Source: Paenibacillus sp.
GTDB lineage: Bacteria; Bacillota; Bacilli; Paenibacillales; Paenibacillaceae
Length of the DNA stretch: 64,000 bases
Assembly: GCA_023512345.1 (NCBI GenBank)
Contig: JAILZT010000004.1
Coordinates: forward strand, 248,001-312,000
Direction of reading: 5' to 3'
This document shows positions 1 to 7,518 of this stretch, in pieces. The translations under genes and the position numbers were made by a program. Below the pieces are notes generated by a model, which ran no database searches, had not been told where the DNA came from, and worked only from the letters and a program-made list of their open reading frames with translations. Numbering within the stretch: position 1 is the stretch's first letter; each line of letters opens with the position of its first letter.

Positions 1-401
1 TGCAGAACATTATCGGCCGGGTCAGAGTGACTGCTGTCTGCGCTCATTAGTGGTGTGTAGATGGACTGAAGCTCGGAGGGAATCATGGAAGTTAATCGTT
101 CTGCGGCGATGGCTTCCATCTCTCGGAAGCTGGACAGCAGGCGTTGATTGTTATGCTTAACGGGTGTGGGAATATCGCCTGTGAAAACTTCGGCTGCATC
201 ATGGAAAAGAGCTATGGCGGCAGCGCGGTCCGCGTTCAAGGCATGCCCGTAATGAACATTACCGATACTGCAAAGCATATGAGCCAATAAGGCAACGTGA
301 AAAGAGTGCTGTGCCACATTGTCAGGGGCCGTGCTACGCATCAAGCTCCAGCGCTGAATATATTGAAGCCGATAAAGATATGCGGAAAAGTGGTAATTCA
401 T
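1..401 (-). CDS. yfbR: YfbR-like HD-domain 5'-deoxynucleotidase, 3' end cut by window edge
   Basis: The reverse strand from the ATG at 399-401 stays open to the window edge, giving the first 133 residues of a protein of about 190-200. It begins MNYHFSAYLYRLQYIQRW and carries the HD-phosphohydrolase signatures QHSFHVALLAH and LFHDAAEVFTGDIPTPVKH, where the His residues and the His-Asp pair bind the metal. The pattern matches E. coli YfbR, which removes phosphate from deoxynucleoside 5'-monophosphates in pyrimidine salvage. It is divergent from the fumarase gene, with about 100 bp between the two starts. Family is confident; substrate is inferred from YfbR. Confidence 0.85.
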   Translation of the reverse strand, partial: MNYHFSAYLYRLQYIQRWSLMRSTAPDNVAQHSFHVALLAHMLCSIGNVHYGHALNADRAAAIALFHDAAEVFTGDIPTPVKHNNQRLLSSFREMEAIAAERLTSMIPSELQSIYTPLMSADSSHSDPADNVL

Positions 402-441
402 TTTTTAAGTAACCCCTTTCAGGAATGGTTCAGTATGATAT

Positions 442-447
442 TATAAT
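442..447 (+). promoter_or_regulatory. Candidate -10 box for the fumarase gene
   Basis: TATAAT lies at 442-447 in the divergent intergenic region. No good -35 was seen. Transcription from here would begin near 454, which argues against translation starting at the ATG at 454 and favours the ATG at 502. Confidence 0.4.
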
Positions 448-501
448 AACTACATGCAGGGCATGGAGACAACCTGGGACGAAGAGGAGCTGAATTATAA
501 G

Positions 502-2046
502 ATGCAGCATTTTGAAGACAGCATTTATAACCTGATCGTGGAGACCTCTACGAATTTACCTGGTGATGTACGCCGAGCAGTAGCTAAGGGGCGCGCGTTG
601 GAAGATATAGCTACCCGCTCTGGACTGGCTTTAACTACCATTGCACAAAATATTGGTATGGCCGAGCTTCAAGTATCGCCGATCTGTCAGGATACGGGTA
701 TGCCCACATTTATCATTCACACTCCTGTTGGAGTCAACCAGATTGAGATGAAGAAGGATATATACAGTGCGATTACCCGTGCGACCCAAAATGGCAAGCT
801 GCGTCCCAATTCTGTGGATTCACTAACAGGCGAGAACAGCGGTAATAATCTGGGTGCAGGGACACCTGTTATTCATTTTGAACAGTGGGAAGAAGATGGG
901 ATAGATGTTCGTCTTATTCTTAAGGGTGGCGGCTGTGAAAATAAAAATATTCAGTATAGTCTTCCAGCTGAGTTGGAAGGACTAGGTAAAGCGGGCCGTG
1001 ATTTGGATGGCATCCGCAAGTGTATCCTGCATTCTGTGTATCAGGCTCAGGGCCAGGGTTGCAGTGCAGGCTTTATCGGTGTTGGGATTGGCGGAGATCG
1101 AACAACTGGCTATGAATTAGCGAAGAAGCAGCTGTTCCGCAAGGTAGATGATGTCAATCCAATAGAGGACCTTCACAAATTAGAAGATTACGTTATGGAT
1201 AATGCTAACAAGCTTGGTATCGGTACCATGGGCTTTGGTGGTGAAGTTACACTGCTGGGCTGCAAAATTGGTGTCATGAATCGGCTTCCGGCCAGCTTTT
1301 TCGTATCCGTAGCTTATAATTGCTGGGCTTTCCGACGCCAGGGTGTATTAATTGATCCTACCACTGGTGCTATTAAGGATTGGCTGTATGAGAGCGGAAC
1401 AGGTATTTCCGTAGAGGGTGGGGCAGTACCAGCAACAACAGGCGATACTCCCGCAACTAGCGAATCCCGTGAGGTCCGACTTAATACGCCTATCAGCGAA
1501 GAGGATATTCGCAGCTTGAGAGTCGGAGATGTCGTTATTTTGTCAGGTGAGATGCATACTGGCCGTGATGCGCTGCATAAGTATTTGATGGACCACGATT
1601 CGCCAGTCGATCTGAATGGCGCCGTAATCTATCACTGCGGACCTGTTATGCTAAAGGATGAAGAGGGCTGGCATGTGAAGGCGGCCGGACCTACAACGAG
1701 TATCCGGGAAGAACCTTACCAAGGAGATATTCTTAAGAAATTTGGCATTCGTGCCGTGATTGGAAAAGGCGGGATGGGGCTCAAGACGCTCAAAGCCCTT
1801 CAGGAGCACGGGGGTGTGTATCTTAACGCTATTGGTGGTGCAGCGCAGTATTATGCCGAATGCATCAAGAAAGTGAATGCTGTTGATTTCATGGAGTTTG
1901 GTATACCTGAAGCGATGTGGCATTTGGAGGTTGATGGATTTGCTGCTATTGTAACTATGGATGCCCATGGTAACAGCTTACACGCAGATGTAGAGAAGGA
2001 CTCCGCAGCCAAGCTGACTATGTTCAAGGAACCCGTATTTAAGTAA
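502..2046 (+). CDS. Class I (iron-sulfur) fumarate hydratase
   Basis: Oxygen-sensitive [4Fe-4S] fumarase of the TCA cycle, interconverting fumarate and L-malate in the cytoplasm. The alpha and beta halves are fused in one chain, as in FumA/FumB. Candidate cluster cysteines lie in QVSPICQDTG (about Cys62), GQGCSAGFIG (about Cys187) and TLLGCKIGV (about Cys254). The C-terminal half carries HTGRDALHK, YHCGPVM and GKGGMGL, typical of the beta part. The frame is also open from an ATG at 454. The ATG at 502 was chosen because AGGAG lies 12 nt before it and the likely -10 box would place the transcript start at about 454. The product is 514 aa, a normal length. Confidence 0.93.
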   Translation: MQHFEDSIYNLIVETSTNLPGDVRRAVAKGRALEDIATRSGLALTTIAQNIGMAELQVSPICQDTGMPTFIIHTPVGVNQIEMKKDIYSAITRATQNGKLRPNSVDSLTGENSGNNLGAGTPVIHFEQWEEDGIDVRLILKGGGCENKNIQYSLPAELEGLGKAGRDLDGIRKCILHSVYQAQGQGCSAGFIGVGIGGDRTTGYELAKKQLFRKVDDVNPIEDLHKLEDYVMDNANKLGIGTMGFGGEVTLLGCKIGVMNRLPASFFVSVAYNCWAFRRQGVLIDPTTGAIKDWLYESGTGISVEGGAVPATTGDTPATSESREVRLNTPISEEDIRSLRVGDVVILSGEMHTGRDALHKYLMDHDSPVDLNGAVIYHCGPVMLKDEEGWHVKAAGPTTSIREEPYQGDILKKFGIRAVIGKGGMGLKTLKALQEHGGVYLNAIGGAAQYYAECIKKVNAVDFMEFGIPEAMWHLEVDGFAAIVTMDAHGNSLHADVEKDSAAKLTMFKEPVFK

Positions 2047-2082
2047 GTATTATATAAAGGTAAAATCTAGGGGGGTGATAGA

Positions 2083-2472
2083 GTGGCGCCACATCACGTT
2101 CGGAATGGGTATCATACAGTCACACCCTATTTTATTGTTCATAAGGCTGATCAGTTAATAGACTTTGTAGTGAATTGCTTTGATGCCAGAATTATTGATA
2201 TTGCTCGAAAAGAGGACGGCCGGGTTAAGCATGCCGAAATCCGGATTGGAGATTCTATTATCGAGATGTCAGAAGCTAATGAGAAATATCCTCCCGTACA
2301 GTTCGCAATACATCTATATATTAATAATGTGGATGAGGTGTACAGAAAATGCCTGGAAGCCGGGGCAGTGAGTATAGAAGAACCTCAAGACCACTCTTAC
2401 GGAGAACGGGGAGCGGGGGTTCGGGATTCCCACGGGAATCAATGGTTTATTGCGACCCGAACTGAGGAGTGA
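2083..2472 (+). CDS. VOC (glyoxalase/bleomycin-resistance) superfamily protein, PhnB-like
   Basis: A 129-residue single-domain protein of the vicinal oxygen chelate fold. It shows the paired beta-alpha-beta modules of the PhnB-like branch: VTPYFIVHKADQLIDF at the start, IRIGDSIIEMSEA in the middle and GAGVRDSHGNQWFIATR at the end. The GTG start at 2083 follows a GGGGGGTGAT ribosome binding site. PhnB-like proteins have no settled function, so none is assigned. Its stop overlaps the Shine-Dalgarno of the next gene, so the two are probably cotranscribed. Confidence 0.8.
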   Translation: MAPHHVRNGYHTVTPYFIVHKADQLIDFVVNCFDARIIDIARKEDGRVKHAEIRIGDSIIEMSEANEKYPPVQFAIHLYINNVDEVYRKCLEAGAVSIEEPQDHSYGERGAGVRDSHGNQWFIATRTEE

Positions 2473-2476
2473 ACAT

Positions 2477-2863
2477 ATGGGGGAGACATCTTCTCCGCGA
2501 AGAGGAAGGGAGCCAGTCCACATGAACCAAGAGGTTACGGTTTTTATTGAGGATTTAAAAGAGATTTGGCAAGTTGATCTCAGTAACAAGCTGCGCTATA
2601 TTGTCCATCAAGCGATTCCAGATGTTCAAGAGCGGATTCAATATAAGAAGCCTCATTTTTTGAAAAATGGCAAATATGCAGCTGTGATTTCAACGTCTAA
2701 GGATGCGGTAAGCTTTACAATCTTCAATGCCACCGAGCTTGAATTACCCGAGGGGTTATTCGAGGGTCCTCCCGAAAGAAAGACGATAAAGATTCGTCAA
2801 AGCCAAGAGGTTGATTTTGATCATTTATTTTCATACCTACAGCAAGCTTCAGCGTCTATCTAA
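2477..2863 (+). CDS. DUF1801 (YdhG-like) domain protein
   Basis: Small cytosolic protein with the DUF1801 fold, recognisable from VTVFIEDLKEIWQVDLSNKL near the start, then IQYKKPHFLKNGKYAAVIS and the Phe/Leu-rich C-terminal helix. The function of the family is unknown. Two starts are plausible. The ATG at 2477 has AGGAG seven bases upstream, overlapping the stop of the VOC gene. The ATG at 2522 has AAGGGAG nine bases upstream and gives a 113-residue protein starting MNQEVTVFI, closer to the domain boundary. It is followed by a terminator. Confidence 0.75.
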   Translation: MGETSSPRRGREPVHMNQEVTVFIEDLKEIWQVDLSNKLRYIVHQAIPDVQERIQYKKPHFLKNGKYAAVISTSKDAVSFTIFNATELELPEGLFEGPPERKTIKIRQSQEVDFDHLFSYLQQASASI

Positions 2864-2874
2864 AACAAACCATT

Positions 2875-2919
2875 AAGGTCCGATGGCTTCTTTAATGAGC
2901 CATAGTCGGGCCTTTTGTT
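2875..2919 (+). terminator. Rho-independent terminator after the DUF1801 gene
   Basis: AAGGTCCGATGGCT pairs with AGCCATAGTCGGGCCTT with one three-base bulge. A T-rich tail (CCTTTTGTT) follows. Confidence 0.7.
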
Positions 2920-3087
2920 ATAACTATTTGACAGTGTGGTCCTGCACAATTAGACACGTTTGGATAATAGGTGCAAGAAATGGCCTCTCCTTTTTGTACT
3001 GGTATTTTGATCGTAATGGAGTTAGGATAATGACAAGAAAATACGAATACCTTCGAAATAATGAAAACAGGAAGAGGCAGAAGTCTA

Positions 3088-4881
3088 ATGAGACCGTTTC
3101 GAGTTCGTCTTACCTTAATATTAATGTTCCTGATTGGTATATCTATGATTGGTGCCGGCTTTACAATGGCCCATTTATTCAAGGATTCTCATATTACTGC
3201 ACTCGAAGAGAACATGTCCCGGGAAATAAGCCTGCTGGAAGCGACGCTCGATTTTCATGATATGAATGCCCCTGATGCTTACACATATTATACTGAGCAA
3301 TCCCGAAATCTTGCAAAGCTAACCAATTCACGGGTGACTTTTATTACGAAAAGTGGTCGGGTTATCGGGGATTCAGAGAAGGACCCGTTGCTCATGGATA
3401 ACCATTCGACCCGTGAAGAAGAGGTGATTGCGGCTAAAGAAGGGGTAGGCAGAGCAATTCGCTATAGTGACACATTGGATCGTAAAATGCTGTATGTTGC
3501 TGCTACTGTCACCTCGGGTCAGGCCTTTGATGGATATATCCGGTTATCCATGGGGATTGATACCGTGGACGAAGGCTTGACTCGTGCATGGATGATTATG
3601 GCTGGAGGATTGGTACTGCTGTTCGTAGCGGCCACTCTTGTGAGTTATAAGGTAGCTTCAAGTATGACCTCCCCTTTAGAGCAAATTACTCGGGTCGCCC
3701 GCCGGATTACGGATCTTGACTATGATGCGCGAGTACGTATGAAGCGTAAAGATGAGATTGGCCAGCTAGCTACGGCAATTAATGTGATGGCGGATAGCCT
3801 GCAAGCGCAATTAAAGACGATTCGAGATAATGAGGATCTTTTACAGAGTGTGCTTGATAATATGACTGGCGGGATTTTCATGGTCAATGCTGAAGGTGAG
3901 GTAGCTCTTTTGAACCGTGCAGCCGAAAAAATGCTGGATGTGGACAATAGTGAGATGGCCGGCCGTTCGTATCTTGAACTTAAACATCACTATGAGCTTA
4001 CCCGTTTGGTAGAGGAAGGGCTGTCCCGTAAAGAGGCCATCCACGAGGAACGAAGTATCTATAATCCCTCTGAACGCATCTTAAGGCTAGATGGTGTTCC
4101 GATGACACAAGATGGTTCCTATCGCGGTATGCTGTTTCTGCTGCAAGAGGTAACGGATATCCGCCGTCTCGAAAAAATGCGCAGTGAATTCGTCGCCAAC
4201 GTCTCCCATGAACTAAAAACTCCGGTGGCTGCCGTCAAGGGTTTTGCTGAAACATTACTGGGTGGGGGAGTTACCGATGAGAAGACGGCCAACTCTTTTC
4301 TGCAGATTATTTACGATGAGAATGAGCGCTTAAACCGTCTGATTGGAGATATTCTAGAGTTGTCGAAAATAGAATCCAAACGTGCACCTCTGGATTGTTC
4401 GCCTGTTCATCTGTCTACGTTCTTTGACTCTGTATTGGAGACGATGAGCAAGGTCGCCGAGAAAAAGAAGATCAGCCTTAGTGCTGAGATACCACAGGAG
4501 TTATTTATAGAGGGTGACGAGGACAAGCTGCGGCAAATCTTTATGAATTTACTCTCCAATGCAATTAATTATACGCATGATGGCGGCAATGTTAGAGTTT
4601 CAGCTGTAAATATACAAAAGGAAGATGGATCCGAAAGCATCGTTTTCAGAGTAACGGACACGGGAATGGGGATACCTCGCAAAGACTTGCCGCGTATTTT
4701 TGAACGCTTTTATCGGGTGGACAAGGCACGTTCAAGAGGCTCCGGCGGAACTGGGCTTGGGCTATCTATCGTGAAGCATTTGGTAGAACTCCATCGGGGT
4801 GCGATTTCGGTTGAGAGTAATCTAGGGATCGGAACCACTTTTATTCTGGAGCTGCCACTTCTGCAGGAAGATGAAATGTGA
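3088..4881 (+). CDS. phoR: PhoR phosphate-sensing histidine kinase
   Basis: Membrane kinase of the phosphate-limitation regulon, partner of PhoP. Domains in order: a transmembrane segment (about 7-30), an extracytoplasmic sensor of about 130 residues, a second transmembrane segment (about 165-185), HAMP, PAS (about 250-350), HisKA with FVANVSHELKTP (phosphoacceptor about His374) and a HATPase domain with NLLSNAINYT, DTGMGIP and GGTGLGLSIV. HELKTPVAAVKGFAETLL is the PhoR rather than the WalK version of the H-box. The ATG at 3088 is preferred to that at 3061 because AGGAAGAGG precedes it. It comes before phoP, the reverse of the B. subtilis order. A TTGACA at 2928-2933 could be its -35, but no convincing -10 was seen. 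Confidence 0.92.
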   Translation: MRPFRVRLTLILMFLIGISMIGAGFTMAHLFKDSHITALEENMSREISLLEATLDFHDMNAPDAYTYYTEQSRNLAKLTNSRVTFITKSGRVIGDSEKDPLLMDNHSTREEEVIAAKEGVGRAIRYSDTLDRKMLYVAATVTSGQAFDGYIRLSMGIDTVDEGLTRAWMIMAGGLVLLFVAATLVSYKVASSMTSPLEQITRVARRITDLDYDARVRMKRKDEIGQLATAINVMADSLQAQLKTIRDNEDLLQSVLDNMTGGIFMVNAEGEVALLNRAAEKMLDVDNSEMAGRSYLELKHHYELTRLVEEGLSRKEAIHEERSIYNPSERILRLDGVPMTQDGSYRGMLFLLQEVTDIRRLEKMRSEFVANVSHELKTPVAAVKGFAETLLGGGVTDEKTANSFLQIIYDENERLNRLIGDILELSKIESKRAPLDCSPVHLSTFFDSVLETMSKVAEKKKISLSAEIPQELFIEGDEDKLRQIFMNLLSNAINYTHDGGNVRVSAVNIQKEDGSESIVFRVTDTGMGIPRKDLPRIFERFYRVDKARSRGSGGTGLGLSIVKHLVELHRGAISVESNLGIGTTFILELPLLQEDEM

Positions 4882-4907
4882 AAAAAAGGGTGAGGAATCT
4901 TTTGTTT

Positions 4908-4939
4908 TTTACACCAAGTTAACAATCCGATGATATGAT
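4908..4939 (+). promoter_or_regulatory. PhoP-box promoter of phoP
   Basis: Two direct PhoP boxes, TTTACA (4908-4913) and TTAACA (4919-4924), are separated by exactly five bases. They are followed nine bases later by TATGAT (4934-4939), a plausible -10. This is the known layout of PhoP-activated promoters, in which the boxes replace the -35. It implies autoregulation of phoP separately from phoR. Confidence 0.7.
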
Positions 4940-4999
4940 AGGCTTATTGCTATTAAGAATGATTATAAACTATTAAAACATTAGATGACGGGGGAACTT

Positions 5000-5728
5000 A
5001 TGGCACAACGATTGCTTGTCATTGAAGACGAACCGACGCTGGCCCGACTGCTGTCCTATAATTTAACGCAGGAAGGTTATGAGGTCACGGTAGAAGATCA
5101 TGGAACGGCAGGATATGACCGCGCTACAAGAGAACCTTTTGATTTAATCGTGCTAGATCTAATGCTTCCGGGCATGAATGGTATTGATATTCTTGATAAA
5201 CTGCGTGGACAAGGCATCCGCACGCCTGTTATTGTGCTAACTGCCAAAAATGCGGAGGAGGATGTAGTTCGAGGGCTGAAGTCTGGCGCTGATGATTACA
5301 TCACCAAGCCTTTTGGTGTTTCTGAGCTGCTTGCCCGTGTGAGTGCTGTACTCCGTCGTATCTCGGGTCTGGCTGAAGAGGCGCCTGCGGATCATGCGGT
5401 ATCGGCTACCACGATTATTTTAGGGCAGCTGGAAATTTATCCAGAACGTTATGAGGTCTCATTGGGAGGTCAAAGCATTAATCTTCGCCCCAAGGAGTTC
5501 GAGGTTCTGCTCTATTTGGCCCGTAAGCCGGGAGTCGTATTGACGCGTGATGATCTAATGAATGCCGTGTGGGGATTTGACTATATCGGTGGACAACGAA
5601 CGGTGGATGTTCATGTCAGCTCACTCCGCAAGAAACTGGAGCTTGATCCTGAGTATGTTCATATTGATTCCATTCGAGGTGTAGGCTATAAACTAGTTGT
5701 TAACAAAAAAAGAGCTCCAGTCATGTAA
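5000..5728 (+). CDS. phoP: PhoP response regulator (OmpR family)
   Basis: DNA-binding response regulator of the phosphate regulon. The receiver domain shows the acidic pair in VIEDEP, phosphoacceptor Asp53 in VLDLMLPG, Thr81 and Lys103 in ITKPFG. A C-terminal winged helix follows, with LRPKEFEVLLYLARKPG, VWGFDY and RTVDVHVSSLRKKL. The ATG at 5000 has GGGGGAA just upstream and begins MAQRLLVIEDE; an in-frame ATG at 4985 has no ribosome binding site. The gene has its own PhoP-box promoter, and its last codons form part of a terminator stem. Confidence 0.93.
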   Translation: MAQRLLVIEDEPTLARLLSYNLTQEGYEVTVEDHGTAGYDRATREPFDLIVLDLMLPGMNGIDILDKLRGQGIRTPVIVLTAKNAEEDVVRGLKSGADDYITKPFGVSELLARVSAVLRRISGLAEEAPADHAVSATTIILGQLEIYPERYEVSLGGQSINLRPKEFEVLLYLARKPGVVLTRDDLMNAVWGFDYIGGQRTVDVHVSSLRKKLELDPEYVHIDSIRGVGYKLVVNKKRAPVM

Positions 5729-5745
5729 ACGACTGGAGTTTTTTG
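5715..5745 (+). terminator. Terminator overlapping the end of phoP
   Basis: CTCCAGTC (5715-5722) pairs perfectly with GACTGGAG (5731-5738) around an eight-base loop that contains the phoP stop codon. TTTTTTG follows. Confidence 0.85.
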
Positions 5746-5799
5746 TTTGAATAATAGGAAGTATAATACGGCGTCCTTCTTGTAAGGATTGTGAATGAT

Positions 5800-5853
5800 T
5801 TTACAATGCGTTAACATTTCTCGCCAACTGTATTTACACTGAAAGTTTATCAT
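5800..5853 (+). promoter_or_regulatory. PhoP-box array and promoter of pstB-phoU
   Basis: Hexamers recur every 11 bases: TTTACA (5800), TTAACA (5811), a degenerate CGCCAA (5822) and TTTACA (5833). TATCAT at 5848-5853 begins nine bases after the last box. The spacing to the -10 is the same as at the phoP promoter. This supports direct PhoP activation of pstB-phoU under phosphate starvation. Confidence 0.75.
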
Positions 5854-5891
5854 TGGGAACGAAGATGATGAGAAGGAGACGGGAAACATAA

Positions 5892-6647
5892 ATGAAATCC
5901 ATCATTGACATAGAGAAACTTGATCTCTACTATGAGTCATTCCACGCACTGAAGAGCGTTGATCTACGAGTTCCTGAGAAGGCGGTTACCGCTTTTATCG
6001 GACCGTCTGGTTGTGGGAAGTCCACCTTGCTGCGCACATTAAATCGGATGAACGACATGATTCCGGGCACGCGTATTGAAGGTACAGTCAACATTAGCGG
6101 TAAAAATATTTACAGTGATGAGGTAGAGGTGGAAAGCCTGCGTAAGCAGGTGGGCATGGTTTTTCAACAGCCGAATCCTTTTCCCAAATCAATCTATGAC
6201 AATGTGGCCTATGGTCCGCGTCTGCATGGTGTTCGTTCCAAACGTGAGCTTGATGTTTTGGTGGAGCAAAGTTTACGGCAGGCAGCCCTGTGGGAGGAAG
6301 TCAAGGACTTCCTGAAAAAGTCTGCACTTAGCCTGTCCGGTGGGCAGCAGCAGCGTTTATGCATAGCCAGAGCGCTAGCTGTACAACCTGACATTTTGCT
6401 CATGGACGAAGCTACCTCTGCGCTTGATCCGGTATCAACACTTAAAATTGAAGAATTGGTTCAGGAGTTGAAAAGTAAATATACTATCGTTATGGTTACC
6501 CATAACATGCATCAGGCCGCACGTATATCTGGACGTACTGTGTTTTTCCTGAATGGAGTGATTGTGGAAGCAGCAGATACAGAAGTGTTGTTCTCGACTC
6601 CAAAAGATTCGCGTACCGAGGATTACATTTCAGGACGTTTTGGATAA
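5892..6647 (+). CDS. pstB: PstB phosphate ABC transporter ATPase
   Basis: ATP-hydrolysing subunit of the high-affinity phosphate importer PstSCAB, on the inner face of the membrane. Walker A is GPSGCGKST (37-45), the Q-loop [10 protein letters not shown] is the version typical of PstB, the signature is LSGGQQQR, Walker B is [13 protein letters not shown] and the switch His is in VTHN. The 251-aa length is normal. AAGGAG lies about 13 bases before the ATG. No pstS, pstC or pstA is adjacent, so the rest of the transporter must be encoded elsewhere. It is cotranscribed with phoU from a PhoP-box promoter. Confidence 0.93.
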   Translation: MKSIIDIEKLDLYYESFHALKSVDLRVPEKAVTAFIGPSGCGKSTLLRTLNRMNDMIPGTRIEGTVNISGKNIYSDEVEVESLRKQVGMVFQQPNPFPKSIYDNVAYGPRLHGVRSKRELDVLVEQSLRQAALWEEVKDFLKKSALSLSGGQQQRLCIARALAVQPDILLMDEATSALDPVSTLKIEELVQELKSKYTIVMVTHNMHQAARISGRTVFFLNGVIVEAADTEVLFSTPKDSRTEDYISGRFG

Positions 6648-6688
6648 CATGAGACTAACCAAACGATTTGAGGAGGAACGCTCAATTT

Positions 6689-7348
6689 ATGATTCGCAGA
6701 AAAGAATTCGATAAAGATCTCGATGAGCTGCGCTCACTTTTGGAGCAGATGGGTGAACATGTTACAGACGCTCTTGAAGGTGCCGTATTGTCCCTTCAAA
6801 ATCTTGACACTACACGTGCCCAAGAAATTGTTAAAGCAGACATCCGGTTAAATGCTATGGAAGAAAGAATTATGGAGATTGGCTCACGTTTGATCGTTAC
6901 TCAGCAGCCCGTTGCGAAAGATTTGCGCCGGATTCTGGTAGCTTTCAAAATATCTAGTGATCTGGAACGTATGGGTGATTTGGCTCTAGATGTAGCTAAA
7001 GTAACGATGCGTATCCAAGGCCAAGAGCTGATCAAACCGCTCGTTGATATCCCTCGTATGGCTGAAATCGTAAAAGGGATGACTATAGAAGCGATTCAAT
7101 CCTATTTGGATGAGAATACAGATTTGGCCTATAAAATGGCTCAGGACGACGATCAGGTGGACCACTTGTACAGTGCAATGATCAACGAATTGTATACCTA
7201 CATGGTGGCGAAGCCGGAAGCCGTTTCTCAAGCCATGTTGCTTACACTAGTTGGACGTTATATTGAGCGGATTGCCGATCATGCGACTAATATTGGCGAG
7301 AGTGTAGTTTATCTCGTAACTGGGAAACGTCCAGATCTAAACCAATAA
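6689..7348 (+). CDS. phoU: PhoU phosphate-uptake and signalling regulator
   Basis: Cytoplasmic all-helical protein that couples Pst transporter activity to the PhoR kinase and prevents toxic phosphate uptake. It has the two PhoU repeats of three-helix bundles. The conserved metal-binding patterns are visible as LERMGDLALDVAK in the first repeat and IERIADHATNIGES in the second. The ATG at 6689 has AGGAGGA at 6671-6677. A TTG at 6668 is in frame but would swallow that site. The product is 219 aa, and the gap to pstB is 41 bp. Confidence 0.93.
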   Translation: MIRRKEFDKDLDELRSLLEQMGEHVTDALEGAVLSLQNLDTTRAQEIVKADIRLNAMEERIMEIGSRLIVTQQPVAKDLRRILVAFKISSDLERMGDLALDVAKVTMRIQGQELIKPLVDIPRMAEIVKGMTIEAIQSYLDENTDLAYKMAQDDDQVDHLYSAMINELYTYMVAKPEAVSQAMLLTLVGRYIERIADHATNIGESVVYLVTGKRPDLNQ

Positions 7349-7374
7349 AAAGCTAAATAGAGCAATTACAATGG

Positions 7375-7402
7375 ACGCCGAGCGATACGCCGGCGTTTTT
7401 TG
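7375..7402 (+). terminator. Terminator after phoU
   Basis: ACGCCG (7375-7380) pairs with CGGCGT (7391-7396), followed by a run of Ts. Confidence 0.75.
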
Positions 7403-7435
7403 GTGTGAAAATGGGGGATTTTCAACCGAATGGCG

Positions 7436-7462
7436 GAACTCCTGGCTCGCAGGTTCTTTTTT
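7436..7462 (+). terminator. Possible second terminator before polA
   Basis: GAAC-tc-CTG pairs with CAGGTTC across a GCTCG loop with a two-base bulge, followed by TTTTTT. It may back up the phoU terminator. Confidence 0.45.
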
Positions 7463-7518
7463 GACGGGGGCATATGGTAAGATGTAGGGAGTAAGCAAGA
7501 TAAAGGCGAGGTGCTAAT

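Noticed and set aside
454..501. Upstream ATG for fumarase at 454
   Set aside because: The likely transcript start is at about 454, and AGGAG supports the ATG at 502.
2883..3260. 125-codon ORF before phoR
   Set aside because: It overlaps phoR in another frame and starts inside a terminator stem. Its composition is not protein-like.
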